From the NCBI GenBank assembly GCA_910588875.1, contig CAJURT010000015.1:11418-75417 (forward strand): DNA of 64,000 bases, given 5' to 3'. Every line of letters begins with the position of its first letter. Position 1 is the stretch's first letter. Origin of the DNA: an uncultured Lachnospiraceae bacterium. GTDB taxonomy: Bacteria; Bacillota; Clostridia; Lachnospirales; Lachnospiraceae. Below are positions 34,118 to 42,922 of this stretch, one piece after another. Below the pieces are notes generated by a model. It was not told where the DNA came from. It saw only the letters and a program-made list of their open reading frames with translations, and searched no databases. The position numbers were made by a program, and so were the translations under genes.

Positions 34118-35974
34118 TTAAGGATTCCGGAGTTCCTCCCTCAGGCAGGCCAAAAACCGCTCTCCATACTTATCAAACTTAAATTCCCCCACACCGGAGA
34201 CTCGCATCATCTCTTCCCGGTTGCTTGGCTTCACCAGGCACATATGGGTCAGGGTCTTATCCGAAAATACGATATAAGGAGGCACCTTTTCCTCCCTGGC
34301 AATTTCCGTCCTGAGCCCCCGCAGTTTTTCAAACAGCTTTTCCTCCCTGCTTGTAAACTGCCCTTCCCCAGGCAGGGTCTTTTTGTCTTTCCCGCCCTTT
34401 GACCCTCTTTCCTTCACCGGCCTGTCCGGCTCCTTTGCCAGCTTCATCACCAGCTGTCTGCCCTCTTCCAAAAGTTCCCGGGATTTCATGGTCAGCTTTA
34501 CGACTGCATAGTCGTCGTTGGTCACAAACAGATACTCCTCCAGCTGCAAATAATTCAGCACCTGCCGGATCCGGTAAGCCGGAATCTTTGCCAGCGCCCC
34601 GTAATAGGGGTTTGCATCCATCCTGTAATTCCTGATCTTGGCTGTGTTGGCCCCGTGGAGCGTATCGATAATCACCGTCGTCCCATACCTCTGCCTGCTG
34701 CTCTCCACACATCCGGCCAGGGCCCTGGCAATCTCCGTCACGTCCACCTGCTCAAACTGCGTCAGGCAATTGGAGCAGTTCCCACAGTAATTGCTCCCAT
34801 ACTCCCCAAAATATTTTAATATGTAATCCCGCAGGCACTCATTGGTAAAGCAGTAAAAGGTCATCTTTTTCAGCCGCTCTTTGTCCCGTTCCCTTACCAT
34901 CGCCCTGGCCGTCTCATCCAGTTCCTGATTGTCCTGGTTATTCTCAATAAACAGTTGGTTCGTGACTACGTCCCTGCTGCTATAATATAAAATACACTCC
35001 GCCGGTTCCCCGTCCCGCCCGGCACGCCCGGCCTCCTGGTAATAGGATTCAATATTCTTCGGCATCCCAAAATGGAGCACAAACCTTACGTTTGACTTAT
35101 CAATTCCCATGCCAAAAGCATTTGTACTGACCATCACAGGGGTCCTGTCATAGATGAAATCATCCTGGTTTTTTCTTCTTTCCTCATCGCTCAGGCCCGC
35201 ATGGTACCTGGTCGCCTGGAAACCGTCCTCCCGGAGCCGCCCACATACCTCCTCCACCTGTTTCCTCGTCAGGCAATAGATAATGCCGCTGTCATTTTTG
35301 TGCATTTCCAGGTAGTTCCTGATTGCCGCGTACCGGTCCTTTACCGTCATCACCCCAAAATACAGGTTATTGCGGTCAAAGCCCGTGGTCATCACCAGGG
35401 GATCCTGCAATTGCAAAATATCGATAATATCATCCCTGACCTCCCTGGTGGCCGTAGCCGTAAAGGCGCTCACCACCGGGCGCCTGGGCAGCCGCCCGAT
35501 AAACTCCACGATTTTCAGATAGCTGGGCCTAAAATCCTGCCCCCATTGGGACACGCAGTGAGCCTCGTCCACAGCAACCATGGCAATCCTGGCGTTTATG
35601 GCAAAATCAAGGAATTCCTCCGTAACCAGACGTTCCGGCGCCACGTAAATAATAGGGTAGCGCCCCTGCTTTGCCAGGCCGAGGGCCTTGTAATACTGGT
35701 TCATTGTCAGGGAACTGTTCAGGTAAGCCGCATGCACTCCCGCCTGGTTTAAACTCCCCACCTGATCTTTCATCAGCGAAATCAGCGGAGAGACCACCAA
35801 TGTGATCCCCTCCATCAGCAATGCCGGTATCTGGTAGCACAGGGATTTCCCTGCGCCGGTGGGCATGATGCCAACCGTATCCTTTCCCTCCAGGATATGG
35901 TCAATCAATGCTTCCTGGGCATTCCGGAAGGTATCGTACCCAAAATATTTTTTTAAAATTCCGTACTTATCCAC
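34118..35974 (-). CDS. recQ: ATP-dependent DNA helicase RecQ
   Basis: 618 residues. A 3'-5' helicase for recombination repair and stalled forks. Order: helicase domain with FRNAQEALIDHIL, Walker A PTGAGKSLCYQIP, VDEAHCVSQWGQDFRPSY (DEAH box and aromatic-rich loop), AFGMGIDKSNVRFV and QEAGRAGRDG; the RQC zinc site with cysteines in CFTNEC and YCGNCSNC; a winged helix (IIDTLHGANTAKIRNYRMD); and a C-terminal HRDC domain (VPPYIVFSDKTLTHMC). The start codon is GTG at 35974, with AAGGA 14 nt upstream and no in-frame ATG nearby; this is slightly weak. Divergent from the wall-binding protein gene. Confidence 0.95.
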   Translation of the reverse strand: MDKYGILKKYFGYDTFRNAQEALIDHILEGKDTVGIMPTGAGKSLCYQIPALLMEGITLVVSPLISLMKDQVGSLNQAGVHAAYLNSSLTMNQYYKALGLAKQGRYPIIYVAPERLVTEEFLDFAINARIAMVAVDEAHCVSQWGQDFRPSYLKIVEFIGRLPRRPVVSAFTATATREVRDDIIDILQLQDPLVMTTGFDRNNLYFGVMTVKDRYAAIRNYLEMHKNDSGIIYCLTRKQVEEVCGRLREDGFQATRYHAGLSDEERRKNQDDFIYDRTPVMVSTNAFGMGIDKSNVRFVLHFGMPKNIESYYQEAGRAGRDGEPAECILYYSSRDVVTNQLFIENNQDNQELDETARAMVRERDKERLKKMTFYCFTNECLRDYILKYFGEYGSNYCGNCSNCLTQFEQVDVTEIARALAGCVESSRQRYGTTVIIDTLHGANTAKIRNYRMDANPYYGALAKIPAYRIRQVLNYLQLEEYLFVTNDDYAVVKLTMKSRELLEEGRQLVMKLAKEPDRPVKERGSKGGKDKKTLPGEGQFTSREEKLFEKLRGLRTEIAREEKVPPYIVFSDKTLTHMCLVKPSNREEMMRVSGVGEFKFDKYGERFLACLREELRNP

Positions 35975-36177
35975 TTTTCTTACTTTGTTCCTTTTCCTTG
36001 TTGGTTTATCGTCTTTTCTTAATTCTGCTGTCTTCCATTATAGCCCTTTTGCCCATTTCCGCAACCAAAACTTTGCCGGCCCACAAAGCATTTTCTCTTT
36101 CTTGTTCGCCGAGGGCGCCTTAGCATATCCTAAAAATTACAAACCTCCTACGTTTTCTTACAATATCAGGCGCCGCA

Positions 36178-36208
36178 TTGACCCTAGAACGGTTCCAGGG
36201 TTTATAAT
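36178..36208 (+). promoter_or_regulatory. Promoter with 19-bp spacer filled by a palindrome (MerR-like layout)
   Basis: -35 TTGACC (36178-36183), a 19-bp spacer and a perfect -10 TATAAT (36203-36208). The imperfect palindrome CCCTAGAACGGTTCCAGGG (36182-36200, 8 of 9 pairs) lies between them. This geometry is typical of promoters under MerR-family activators. Confidence 0.5.
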
Positions 36209-36272
36209 TTCACCTGTATAGAAGCCCGAAACGCTTCATTGCAAAAATCGATTGTAAAAAGGGGGATAAACC

Positions 36273-37523
36273 ATGAGGCTTATGCAGCAGAATTTTCAAA
36301 GGATCCTTGTGCTGGCGTCCTGTCTGTCTCTCCTGTCGGCGGCTTCCCTGCCTGCTTACGGCGCCGATGCCAGGGAAAAGATCGGCAGCGTCAAATTAGC
36401 CGTCAGCTATGACGGTAAACCAGAGGCAGGAAAGACAATAGGCACCGTCACCGTCAGCATCTCAGACGATAAACTTGAAATTTCCGAACCGGCACAATAT
36501 TACGGCACGGACGATGATGTCTGGGCCCGCGGCGAAACACCGGTAATCCGGGTGGAACTGGCCATAAAAGACAGTTCCAGATACCGCTTTACTTCCTCCA
36601 CCAAGGTGTCCTCTTCCGGCGGGCGCAGCGAACTGAAAGCAAAGAAATTATTGGACAATGGGGACGGCCTGCGGGTGGATCTGCGGCTGCCGAAAGTTAC
36701 CGGGCCCCTTGATGAGGCCGAGGAATATTATTGGGACGGAAGGCGCGCCAGATGGTCGGAGGTGGAGGATGCCGATAAATATGAGGTACGGCTGTACCGG
36801 GGAAACTCCCAGGTAACGACAGTGACAACCACCGGCACCAGCTACTATTTCTACCCCCACATGAACCGCGGCGGCGAATACACCTTCCGGGTCCGGGCGC
36901 TCTGCAGCGCCGACGGCGCAAAGGGGGACTGGACGGATAAATCCGAGGAATTTTATCTCTCCTCCAGTGATGCCTACCAGGGATCTCCCCCAACACAAGA
37001 AGGGGGGAACACTTCCGGCTCTTCCTCCGGGCCGGGAAACAGCCAGCCTGTCGGCTGGATCCAGAATCAGTCACGCTGGAACTACCGGCAGCCTGACGGC
37101 AGCCTGGTGCGTGACTCCTGGCTTTTTACGGACAGCAATTGGTTCTATTTCGGCAATGACAGCATCATGCGGACCGGCTGGATCTTTGTGGACAACAACT
37201 GGTTCTATTTAAACCCGGTCTCTGACGGCTCCCGCGGCGCCATGAGGACCGGCTGGATTTTCACAGACAACAACTGGTTCTATTTAAACCCGGTCTCTGA
37301 CGGCTCCCGCGGCGCCATGAAAACCGGCTGGATTTTCACAGACAACAGCTGGTATTACCTAAACCCGGTGTCCGACGGCTCCCGCGGCGCCATGAAAACC
37401 GGCTACCAGCACATAAACGGCAAATGGTACTACCTGGATAGCAGTACCGGGATCCTGTGGACGGACCGTCATACCCCGGACGGCCGCCGGGCCGGTCGGG
37501 ATGGGGCGCTGCAGAACAGTTAA
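36273..37523 (+). CDS. Secreted cell-wall-binding repeat protein
   Basis: 416 residues. The signal peptide is about 1-31 (LVLASCLSLLSAASLPAYGA). An N-terminal beta-rich domain spans about 35-150 (IGSVKLAVSYDGKPEAGKTI). A fibronectin-III-like domain is at about 153-225 (ARWSEVEDADKYEVRLYRGN, YTFRVRALCS). A Ser/Gly linker follows. The C-terminus holds choline-binding-type repeats of 25 residues (TGWIFTDNNWFYLNPVSDG). Such aromatic repeats attach proteins non-covalently to wall polymers. AAGGGGG precedes the ATG. The last 20 residues (RHTPDGRRAGRDGAL) look like a natural tail. Exact role unknown. Confidence 0.85.
   Translation: MRLMQQNFQRILVLASCLSLLSAASLPAYGADAREKIGSVKLAVSYDGKPEAGKTIGTVTVSISDDKLEISEPAQYYGTDDDVWARGETPVIRVELAIKDSSRYRFTSSTKVSSSGGRSELKAKKLLDNGDGLRVDLRLPKVTGPLDEAEEYYWDGRRARWSEVEDADKYEVRLYRGNSQVTTVTTTGTSYYFYPHMNRGGEYTFRVRALCSADGAKGDWTDKSEEFYLSSSDAYQGSPPTQEGGNTSGSSSGPGNSQPVGWIQNQSRWNYRQPDGSLVRDSWLFTDSNWFYFGNDSIMRTGWIFVDNNWFYLNPVSDGSRGAMRTGWIFTDNNWFYLNPVSDGSRGAMKTGWIFTDNSWYYLNPVSDGSRGAMKTGYQHINGKWYYLDSSTGILWTDRHTPDGRRAGRDGALQNS
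37173..37397 (+). repeat. 75-bp tandem repeat, three copies
   Basis: Three in-frame copies start at ACCGGCTGG at 37173, 37248 and 37323, with a partial fourth at 37398. Each encodes one 25-residue wall-binding repeat. The copies are nearly identical at DNA level, so copy number may vary between strains. Confidence 0.85.
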
Positions 37524-37531
37524 AAGTCAGC

Positions 37532-37550
37532 ATTGAGAATATATCTCAAT
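37532..37550. terminator. Short hairpin between convergent genes
   Basis: A 7-bp perfect stem (ATTGAGA/TCTCAAT) with a 5-nt loop fills the 27-bp gap between the wall-binding protein and the convergent MFS gene. AT-rich and weak. Confidence 0.4.
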
Positions 37551-38771
37551 TTAACGGAACCTGCCGCTGACCGGGCGGTGCCCGCACTTCCTCAGCAGCC
37601 ACTCATGCACCACTGCCATCAGCACCAGGAATACCAAAAGATACACCGGGAACAGCGCCATCGTAACATGCTCCGCCAAAAGCCCAAACAGGGGAGGCAT
37701 CACACAGATCCCCACATAGGCGCTTGCCATCTGTACCCCGATAATGGCCTGGGACTTGTCCGCCCCAAAATACTCCGGCGCCGCATGCATCAGGCAGGGA
37801 TAGATCGGGGAACAGCCCACACCCAAAAGCACCAGCCCGCCCGGCGCCAAGGCTCCCCCCGGCCAGGCAAAGGCAGCCACCCCGGCAGCCCCCGCCACCA
37901 GCCCAAGGCGCACCATCTGTGCGTCGTTCAGCCGGATGGCCAGAAAGCCGCTGACCGCCCGGCCCACCGTAATCCCGATAAAAAACAGCCCGGCAAACCG
38001 CGCCGCCACCTGGGGATGGATCCCGCAGTAAAGAGCCAGATAGCTGCTTCCCCAAAGCCCGGCAGTCTGTTCCAGGGCACAGTAGCAGAAGAAGGTCCCC
38101 ATCGCCTGCCTGGCTCCCGGAACCGCCACGATCTCTCCCAGCGTGAGGGCTCTCCCTTCTGGCTTTTCCCTCTTTTTCCCGCCGGTTCCTCCGCTGCCCT
38201 CCCTTCTCCATAGAGGCAGCGCCACTGCCAAAAGCACTGTCAGTCCAATCTGGAGCAGGGACACATAACGGTACCCCATATGCCATCCCCGGCCGGATGA
38301 CAGGGCATATCCCATAATATACGGGCCCAGGGAAGCCCCCACTCCCCACATACAGTGGAGCCAGCTCATATGGGAACTTTTATAATGCAGGGCCACATAG
38401 TTGTTGAGGGATGCATCCACGCTCCCTGCCCCCAGGCCATAGGGCACCGCCCAAAAGCAAAGCAGCCAAAAGGAGCGGCTGACCGAAAAGGCATACAGGG
38501 CCACCGCCGTCATCGCCACACTGACCGCCGTAACCCTGCCGGTTCCCAGCATACGCGTAAGCCGGTCGCTCTGCAGGCTGGAAATCACGGTACATAACGC
38601 AATAATCATTGACACCGCACCCGCATAGGATACCGGCACCCCAAATTCCCCATACATGGAAGGCCAGGCCGATCCCAGCAGCGAGTCCGGCAGCCCCAGG
38701 CTGATAAATGACAGATAGATAACTGCCAGCAGCAAATGTATCATCCGACTTCCCACCTTTCTTAGTTCCAT
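37551..38771 (-). CDS. MFS transporter
   Basis: 406 residues with about 12 hydrophobic segments and a charged central loop (RREGSGGTGGKKREKPEG) between the two six-helix halves. The first half has SFISLGLPDSLLGSAWPSMY and SDRLTRMLGTGRVTAVS at the usual loop 2-3 position; the second half has FIGITVGRAVSGFLAIRL. The layout resembles the fucose/glucose-permease-like MFS branch of Firmicutes. Substrate cannot be read. ATG at 38771 is chosen over a TTG nine codons earlier; the ribosome site (GGAAAAG) is weak. No operon partners. Confidence 0.85.
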   Translation of the reverse strand: MELRKVGSRMIHLLLAVIYLSFISLGLPDSLLGSAWPSMYGEFGVPVSYAGAVSMIIALCTVISSLQSDRLTRMLGTGRVTAVSVAMTAVALYAFSVSRSFWLLCFWAVPYGLGAGSVDASLNNYVALHYKSSHMSWLHCMWGVGASLGPYIMGYALSSGRGWHMGYRYVSLLQIGLTVLLAVALPLWRREGSGGTGGKKREKPEGRALTLGEIVAVPGARQAMGTFFCYCALEQTAGLWGSSYLALYCGIHPQVAARFAGLFFIGITVGRAVSGFLAIRLNDAQMVRLGLVAGAAGVAAFAWPGGALAPGGLVLLGVGCSPIYPCLMHAAPEYFGADKSQAIIGVQMASAYVGICVMPPLFGLLAEHVTMALFPVYLLVFLVLMAVVHEWLLRKCGHRPVSGRFR

Positions 38772-38952
38772 TGTAGTTTCTTTTCCAGGTTCCGTCAATC
38801 AGATTCCGGGGGAAAAACTCCCCGTCCTCCCTGAAATCAGCCCATTCGGCCCATTATGTTCCCTCCAAAAACGCCGATATATCAGATAAGAGATTTTTAC
38901 GGTAATACGGTTGGCAAACGCACTTTTCACGAATTCAGACAGGGGGGATTTT

Positions 38953-39951
38953 ATGAGTTTTACCATGATTAGTTCCTTGAACACTTACGCCAAAAATATG
39001 AAGATGCAGATGAAGTGGGAACAGCGCCGGGCAAATGGGGACTACTCCCATGACAATAATCTGGCGCTTGTCCAAAAGATCAAAGAGGATGCAAGCGGCC
39101 TCGTTGGCGGCATGGGGGTGAACAATATCGGGGAACCTACCGGCGGCAGTTCCCACCAGTCCATCATGAGCGGAATCCGGGCCAAGCTGAATGCGGGCAA
39201 ACGGCTGTCCTCCTCCGAACTGGAGTACCTGAAAAAGAACGACCCGGAGACTTACCAGCATGTAAAGGCCATGGAAGCCGAGAGGAAGGCATATGAACAG
39301 CGCCTGCGCAGATGCAAGACCAAGGAAGAGGTGCAGCGGCTCAAGGCTTCACAGATGGCTTCTTCCTTAGACCGGGTCCGGGATGTGAACAACAACCCCA
39401 ATATCCCGGGCGGAGAAAAGCTGAAGCTGACTCTTGAGGAACATCAGAAGGTTTCCGCTGTCACGGACGCCACCACCAAGTTTGCCGAGAGCGGCGAGTA
39501 CCGCAAACTTCCCACAGAGGCTGAGAAGGCTAAGGCTGAGAAAGACCTTAAAGAGGCAAAGGAAGCCGAGAGGAAGGGTGAGACCAAGGATGACAAGAAC
39601 AAGGTAACCCACGAGAAATCTTCGGATACAGAGGAGGTAAAAGACGGGGAAAGGGATGCCGCAGAGGCTGACCAGGCTACAGAAGCTGCTTCCAGGACGG
39701 CTGCAGCAGCCCAGGAAACTACGATCTCCGGCAATACCTACAAAAAAGATATCCGCCAGGCCTCCAAAGGCAAACCCGCTGACGCCCAGCTGGCCAAAGC
39801 AAAGAAGATCCGCCGTGCTTCCCAAAAGACCCGGGTTGAAGCGGAACTTACCCCGGAAGCCCAAAAGGTTCGCCGTTCCCGTGCACGGGCTGCCTATGCC
39901 CAGAGCATGCAAAGCAATGAAGTTGTTATAACCGTGGATGTGAAAAAATAA
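38953..39951 (+). CDS. Coiled-coil, charged protein of unknown function
   Basis: 332 residues, starting MSFTMISSLNTYAKNMKMQM. There is no signal peptide or TM helix. Residues 15-40 are amphipathic. A conserved-looking block IMSGIRAKLNAGKRLSSSEL then YLKKNDPETYQHVKAMEAER lies at about 70-110. Long Lys/Glu/Ala helices fill 160-250, and a basic tail KKIRRASQKTRVEAEL then RRSRARAAYAQSMQS ends it. AGGGGGG is 4 nt before the ATG; an in-frame TTG 14 codons upstream is rejected. Similar proteins occur in Lachnospiraceae, but I know no function. A terminator follows. Confidence 0.75.
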   Translation: MSFTMISSLNTYAKNMKMQMKWEQRRANGDYSHDNNLALVQKIKEDASGLVGGMGVNNIGEPTGGSSHQSIMSGIRAKLNAGKRLSSSELEYLKKNDPETYQHVKAMEAERKAYEQRLRRCKTKEEVQRLKASQMASSLDRVRDVNNNPNIPGGEKLKLTLEEHQKVSAVTDATTKFAESGEYRKLPTEAEKAKAEKDLKEAKEAERKGETKDDKNKVTHEKSSDTEEVKDGERDAAEADQATEAASRTAAAAQETTISGNTYKKDIRQASKGKPADAQLAKAKKIRRASQKTRVEAELTPEAQKVRRSRARAAYAQSMQSNEVVITVDVKK

Positions 39952-39973
39952 AGATGGATATTGCAAACAAAGC

Positions 39974-40003
39974 ACAGGGGCTGCCGTTAATGGCAGCCCC
40001 TGT
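39974..40003. terminator. Terminator hairpin
   Basis: A perfect 12-bp stem (ACAGGGGCTGCC/GGCAGCCCCTGT) with a 6-nt loop lies between the plus-strand coiled-coil gene and the convergent minus-strand sulfur operon. It has no clear T run. Confidence 0.6.
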
Positions 40004-40050
40004 CAGCCGGAGGGATGCCTCTAAGACCTCCCGTCCGGCATATCCTTTTC

Positions 40051-40305
40051 TCAGCGCCCCAGCACCTCGTCAAGATCCAAGGTAGTCCTGCCGTCTTCCA
40101 GGACAAAGCAGGGAATCCCGATGCCGCCCTTTTCCCTCACGGATGCATACAGGGGATTTGTCTCCCTCTGGGCCAGATAGGCTTTCAGATCCGGCAGGCT
40201 GGCCGACAGGTTCTTAAAATCAATTTCCACCTTGTTAGCCACCAGCTGATTCAGCGCATACAGGGTATCCGGGCACAAATGGCTTCCGATAACAGTAACT
40301 TTCAT
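40051..40305 (-). CDS. Glutaredoxin-like protein with a single active-site cysteine
   Basis: 84 residues, cytosolic. MKVTVIGSHLCPDTLYALNQ matches strand 1, the active-site loop and helix 1 of a glutaredoxin/thioredoxin fold. GIGIPCFVLEDGRTTL gives the cis-Pro strand. The usual CPxC is CPDT, so only the nucleophilic Cys11 remains, as in monothiol glutaredoxins; a second Cys precedes the last strand. AGAGGA lies 8-9 nt before the ATG. It is the last gene of the sigma-54-type sulfur operon, 61 bp after the broken reductase, and is intact. Likely a thiol/persulfide reductase partner (inference). Confidence 0.75.
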   Translation of the reverse strand: MKVTVIGSHLCPDTLYALNQLVANKVEIDFKNLSASLPDLKAYLAQRETNPLYASVREKGGIGIPCFVLEDGRTTLDLDEVLGR

Positions 40306-40366
40306 GATAATATCCTCTCTTTCTTATATAAAATATGAATAGTATAACCACATTTTTTCTAACCGA

Positions 40367-41766
40367 TTATCTGACCTTCCCTGAGGCCCTGTCCTCGGCC
40401 ATCTCATGGTACAATGCGTACCCGCCGGAAAGGTTCCTTGTCCTCCTCCCCTTCTGCTCCAGGATACATTGGGCCAGGTATCCCCTCAGGCCGATCTGGC
40501 AGGTAAGATAGATTTCCTTTTGCCCGTCAAGTTCATCCAGCCTTTCCCGCAGTTCATCCAGGGGAATGTTTATGTAACCGGGAATATGCCCCGTCTCATA
40601 CTCTGCCCGTGTCCGGACATCCAGGCAGATGGCGTCTTTGGGAATCCTTTCCATATCCTCCAGATAGTAGGGCTTCATCTTTCCCTCCAGGATATTTTCA
40701 ATCACATATCCCACCATATTTACCGGATCCTTGGCTGAAGAAAAGGGCGGTGCATAGGACAATTCCTCCTCCTGCAGTTCGTAACAGGACTGGCCAAACC
40801 GCACTGCATTCGCCAGCAGGTCAATCCGTTTGTCCACCCCGTCCCTGCCCACGATCTGTGCCCCTAAAATCCTGCCGCCCTCCGGATCATACAAAGTCTT
40901 CACAAACATCTGGCTTCCCTTGTAGGCACGGCGCTTCCCGCAGAGGTTATCCCCTACGATCCTCCCCTGTTTATTTGCCGGGGAGGCCAGGGGGATCAGC
41001 ACCTGCTGCCCGCTCACCACATGGGGGACTGCCACCGCATCCCCCAATGCATAGATATCTTTGTAGGAAGCTTCCATATATTGGTTCACCACAATCTCCC
41101 CCCGCCGGCCCAGGGCGATTCCGCTGTCGCGCAAAAACCCGGTGGCCGGACGGACGCCGATGCTGAGGATCACCAGATCCGCCTTCACCCGTTCCCCGCT
41201 GCCCAGCAGCACATAGTCCTTCCCGATCCCGCTGCACATCTGGTTCAGGTACAAACCAATCCCCTGGCTGCGTATTTCGTTGTGAACCCGATGGGACATA
41301 TCCTGATCCAGGGGAGGCAGCACATGGCCGGCGCCCTCAATCACCGATACCGAAATCCCTCTCTCAAAAAGGTTCTCCGCAATCTCCAGCCCGATAAAAC
41401 CAGCCCTTCCACTGGCGGCACTACTGGCTCCGCCCCCGGGGAAAGCACCAGCTTATCATAACTTTCCTCATAATTTTTTCCCCCTGCGCAGACTATCACC
41501 GTTTTTTTCTCCAGGTTGACGGACACTGCCTCATGCCCGGTTCTTACATCCACCCGGAACCGGCTGTAAAAACTTTGGGGCGTCTGCAGCTGGAGTTTCC
41601 CCTTCTCCTGGATCACTCCCCCCACATAATAGGGAAGGCCGCAGTTTGCATAGGAAATATGGGGGCCCTTTTCCAAGAGGACAATCTCCGCCTCCTCGTC
41701 ATTCCGCCTCAGCCTGGCCGCCGTGCCGGCACCGCCGGCCACACCGCCTACAATCACTACCTTCAT
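40367..41766 (-). pseudogene. CoA-disulfide reductase with rhodanese domain, internal deletion and frameshift
   Basis: Two frames together make a FAD/NAD-linked disulfide reductase fused to a rhodanese. The first (41766 down to about 41400) has the FAD site VVIVGGVAGGAGTAARLRR and the redox Cys in ISYANCGLPYYVGG. After PPVEG the sequence jumps to a second frame reading AGFIGLEIAENLFERGISVS, which continues to the end. The stretch normally between, about 40 residues including the first strand of the NADH fold, is missing, so a deletion not divisible by three joined them. The C-terminal rhodanese (AICLDVRTRAEYETGHIPGY) has YLTCQIGLRG with its active Cys. Intact relatives reduce CoA disulfide, persulfides or polysulfide. 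The start overlaps the ridA-like stop (ATGA). Confidence 0.88.
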
Positions 41767-42142
41767 AGAACGCTCCCTTTTACGGCAATCGCTTCGATCT
41801 CACATAAGACTCCCTTGGGCAGAGTCCTGACTGCCACACAGTTCCTGGCTGGTTTTGACACAAAATATTCCCCATACACCTGGTTGAATTCTGCAAAGTC
41901 TGCCATATCCGCCAAAAAGCATGTGGTTTTAAACACCCTGTCAAAATCTGTCCCTGCCTCCCTAAGGATTGCCCCACATTCTCACAACTCTGCCTCGCCT
42001 GGGCCCCAATCCCTTCCGGCACCTGGCCGTTCTCCGGGTTTACCGGGATCTGGCCAGAAGTATAGACCATCCCTGCCACTTCAAACCCCTGGGAATACGG
42101 GCCGATGGCGCCCGGCGCTTTCTTTGTCTCGATTACCTTCAT
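41763..42142 (-). pseudogene. RidA family gene with a one-base frameshift
   Basis: The first 55 residues (KAPGAIGPYSQGFEVAGMVY, SGQIPVNPENGQ, QARQSCENVG) are a normal RidA. After a GGGG run near 41972 the frame is lost. Adding one G restores a full RidA: AILREAGTDFDRVFKTTCFL, then PARNCVAVRTLPKGVL and CEIEAIAVKG, ending at a TGA that overlaps the next ATG. It is therefore a single-base deletion in a homopolymer: a true lesion, phase variation or a sequencing error. Its expected role is to deaminate 2-aminoacrylate produced by the C-S lyase of the same operon. Confidence 0.88.
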
Positions 42143-42195
42143 TTTTCTGATCCTCCTTTATTATCGGCTTGTCCAGCCTTTTTTTCTGTTCACTT

Positions 42196-42864
42196 TTATT
42201 CTGCAATCTCCCCTGCTGTCAGGCGCTTCTCCAGCCAGTCCTTCCCTTCCACCAGCCGGGTAATCACCATGGAAGCAATGGTATCTCCTGAGGCATTTAA
42301 GCAGGTTGCCGCCGGGTCTACCAGAAAGCCAATCGTGGCAATCAGCGGGAACGCCTCTGCCGGGGACTCCTGCCCTCCGCAGGCTGCCACTGCCAGACCA
42401 GACATAATGGCAAACACAATGATCGGCAGCATATTGCTTCTGCTCATCAGCCCGGAAAAATCGTTTACCGTCAGAGCGCCCACAATCATGTCACTGATAC
42501 TGGAAGCCTCATCCATCTCAGCCGCCCCCATGGCGATGGTGGTATTGGCAGCGGGAGGCCAGATATTGACCACGACTAAAACCAGGGCTGCCGCAAAAAT
42601 ACCGGTCACCACAAAGGTCAGCACCAGGCTCCCCAGGATCTTTCCCAGGCGCTTCATGTTCAGCATATTCCCCACCGCCGTGGTGATGGACACAAACACC
42701 ATAGGAACCACAATGGTAAACATCAGGTTCAAAAATATCTGCCCCAACGGCTCAAACACGGAGGCCTTTTCCCCCATCACCAACCCCAGGATTGCCCCGA
42801 TGAAGATACCTCCCAGCAAAATCAACGGAAACTTATAATTATCTCACAATTTTTTCTTATCCAT
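42196..42864 (-). pseudogene. Dicarboxylate/amino acid:cation symporter (SDF family) remnant
   Basis: 223 codons against about 400 in the family. From the ATG at 42864 (AGGAGAGAGAAA-type ribosome site) it reads MDKKKL, then in-frame TGA at 42844-42846, then DNYKFPLILLGGIFIGAI; the stop is probably a mutated Trp codon. The N-terminal helices run to MLPIIVFAIMSGLAVAACGG, then the sequence jumps in frame to AEAFPLIATIGFLVDPAATC and NASGDTIASMVITRLVEGKD, which is the family's last helix. About 180 residues with helices 5-7 and both re-entrant loops are gone. Family members move glutamate, aspartate, serine or cystine; operon context favours cystine/cysteine (inference). Confidence 0.88.
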
Positions 42865-42922
42865 TTTCTCTCTCCTGTATTATTGTTTTTTCTATATATC
42901 CCTCTGTTTATCTGCCGGCCTC

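Noticed and set aside
40367..41344. Second reductase frame as an independent short gene
   Set aside because: It begins inside the NADH-binding fold, has no ribosome site, and continues an open frame upstream of its first ATG; it is the 3' part of one broken gene.
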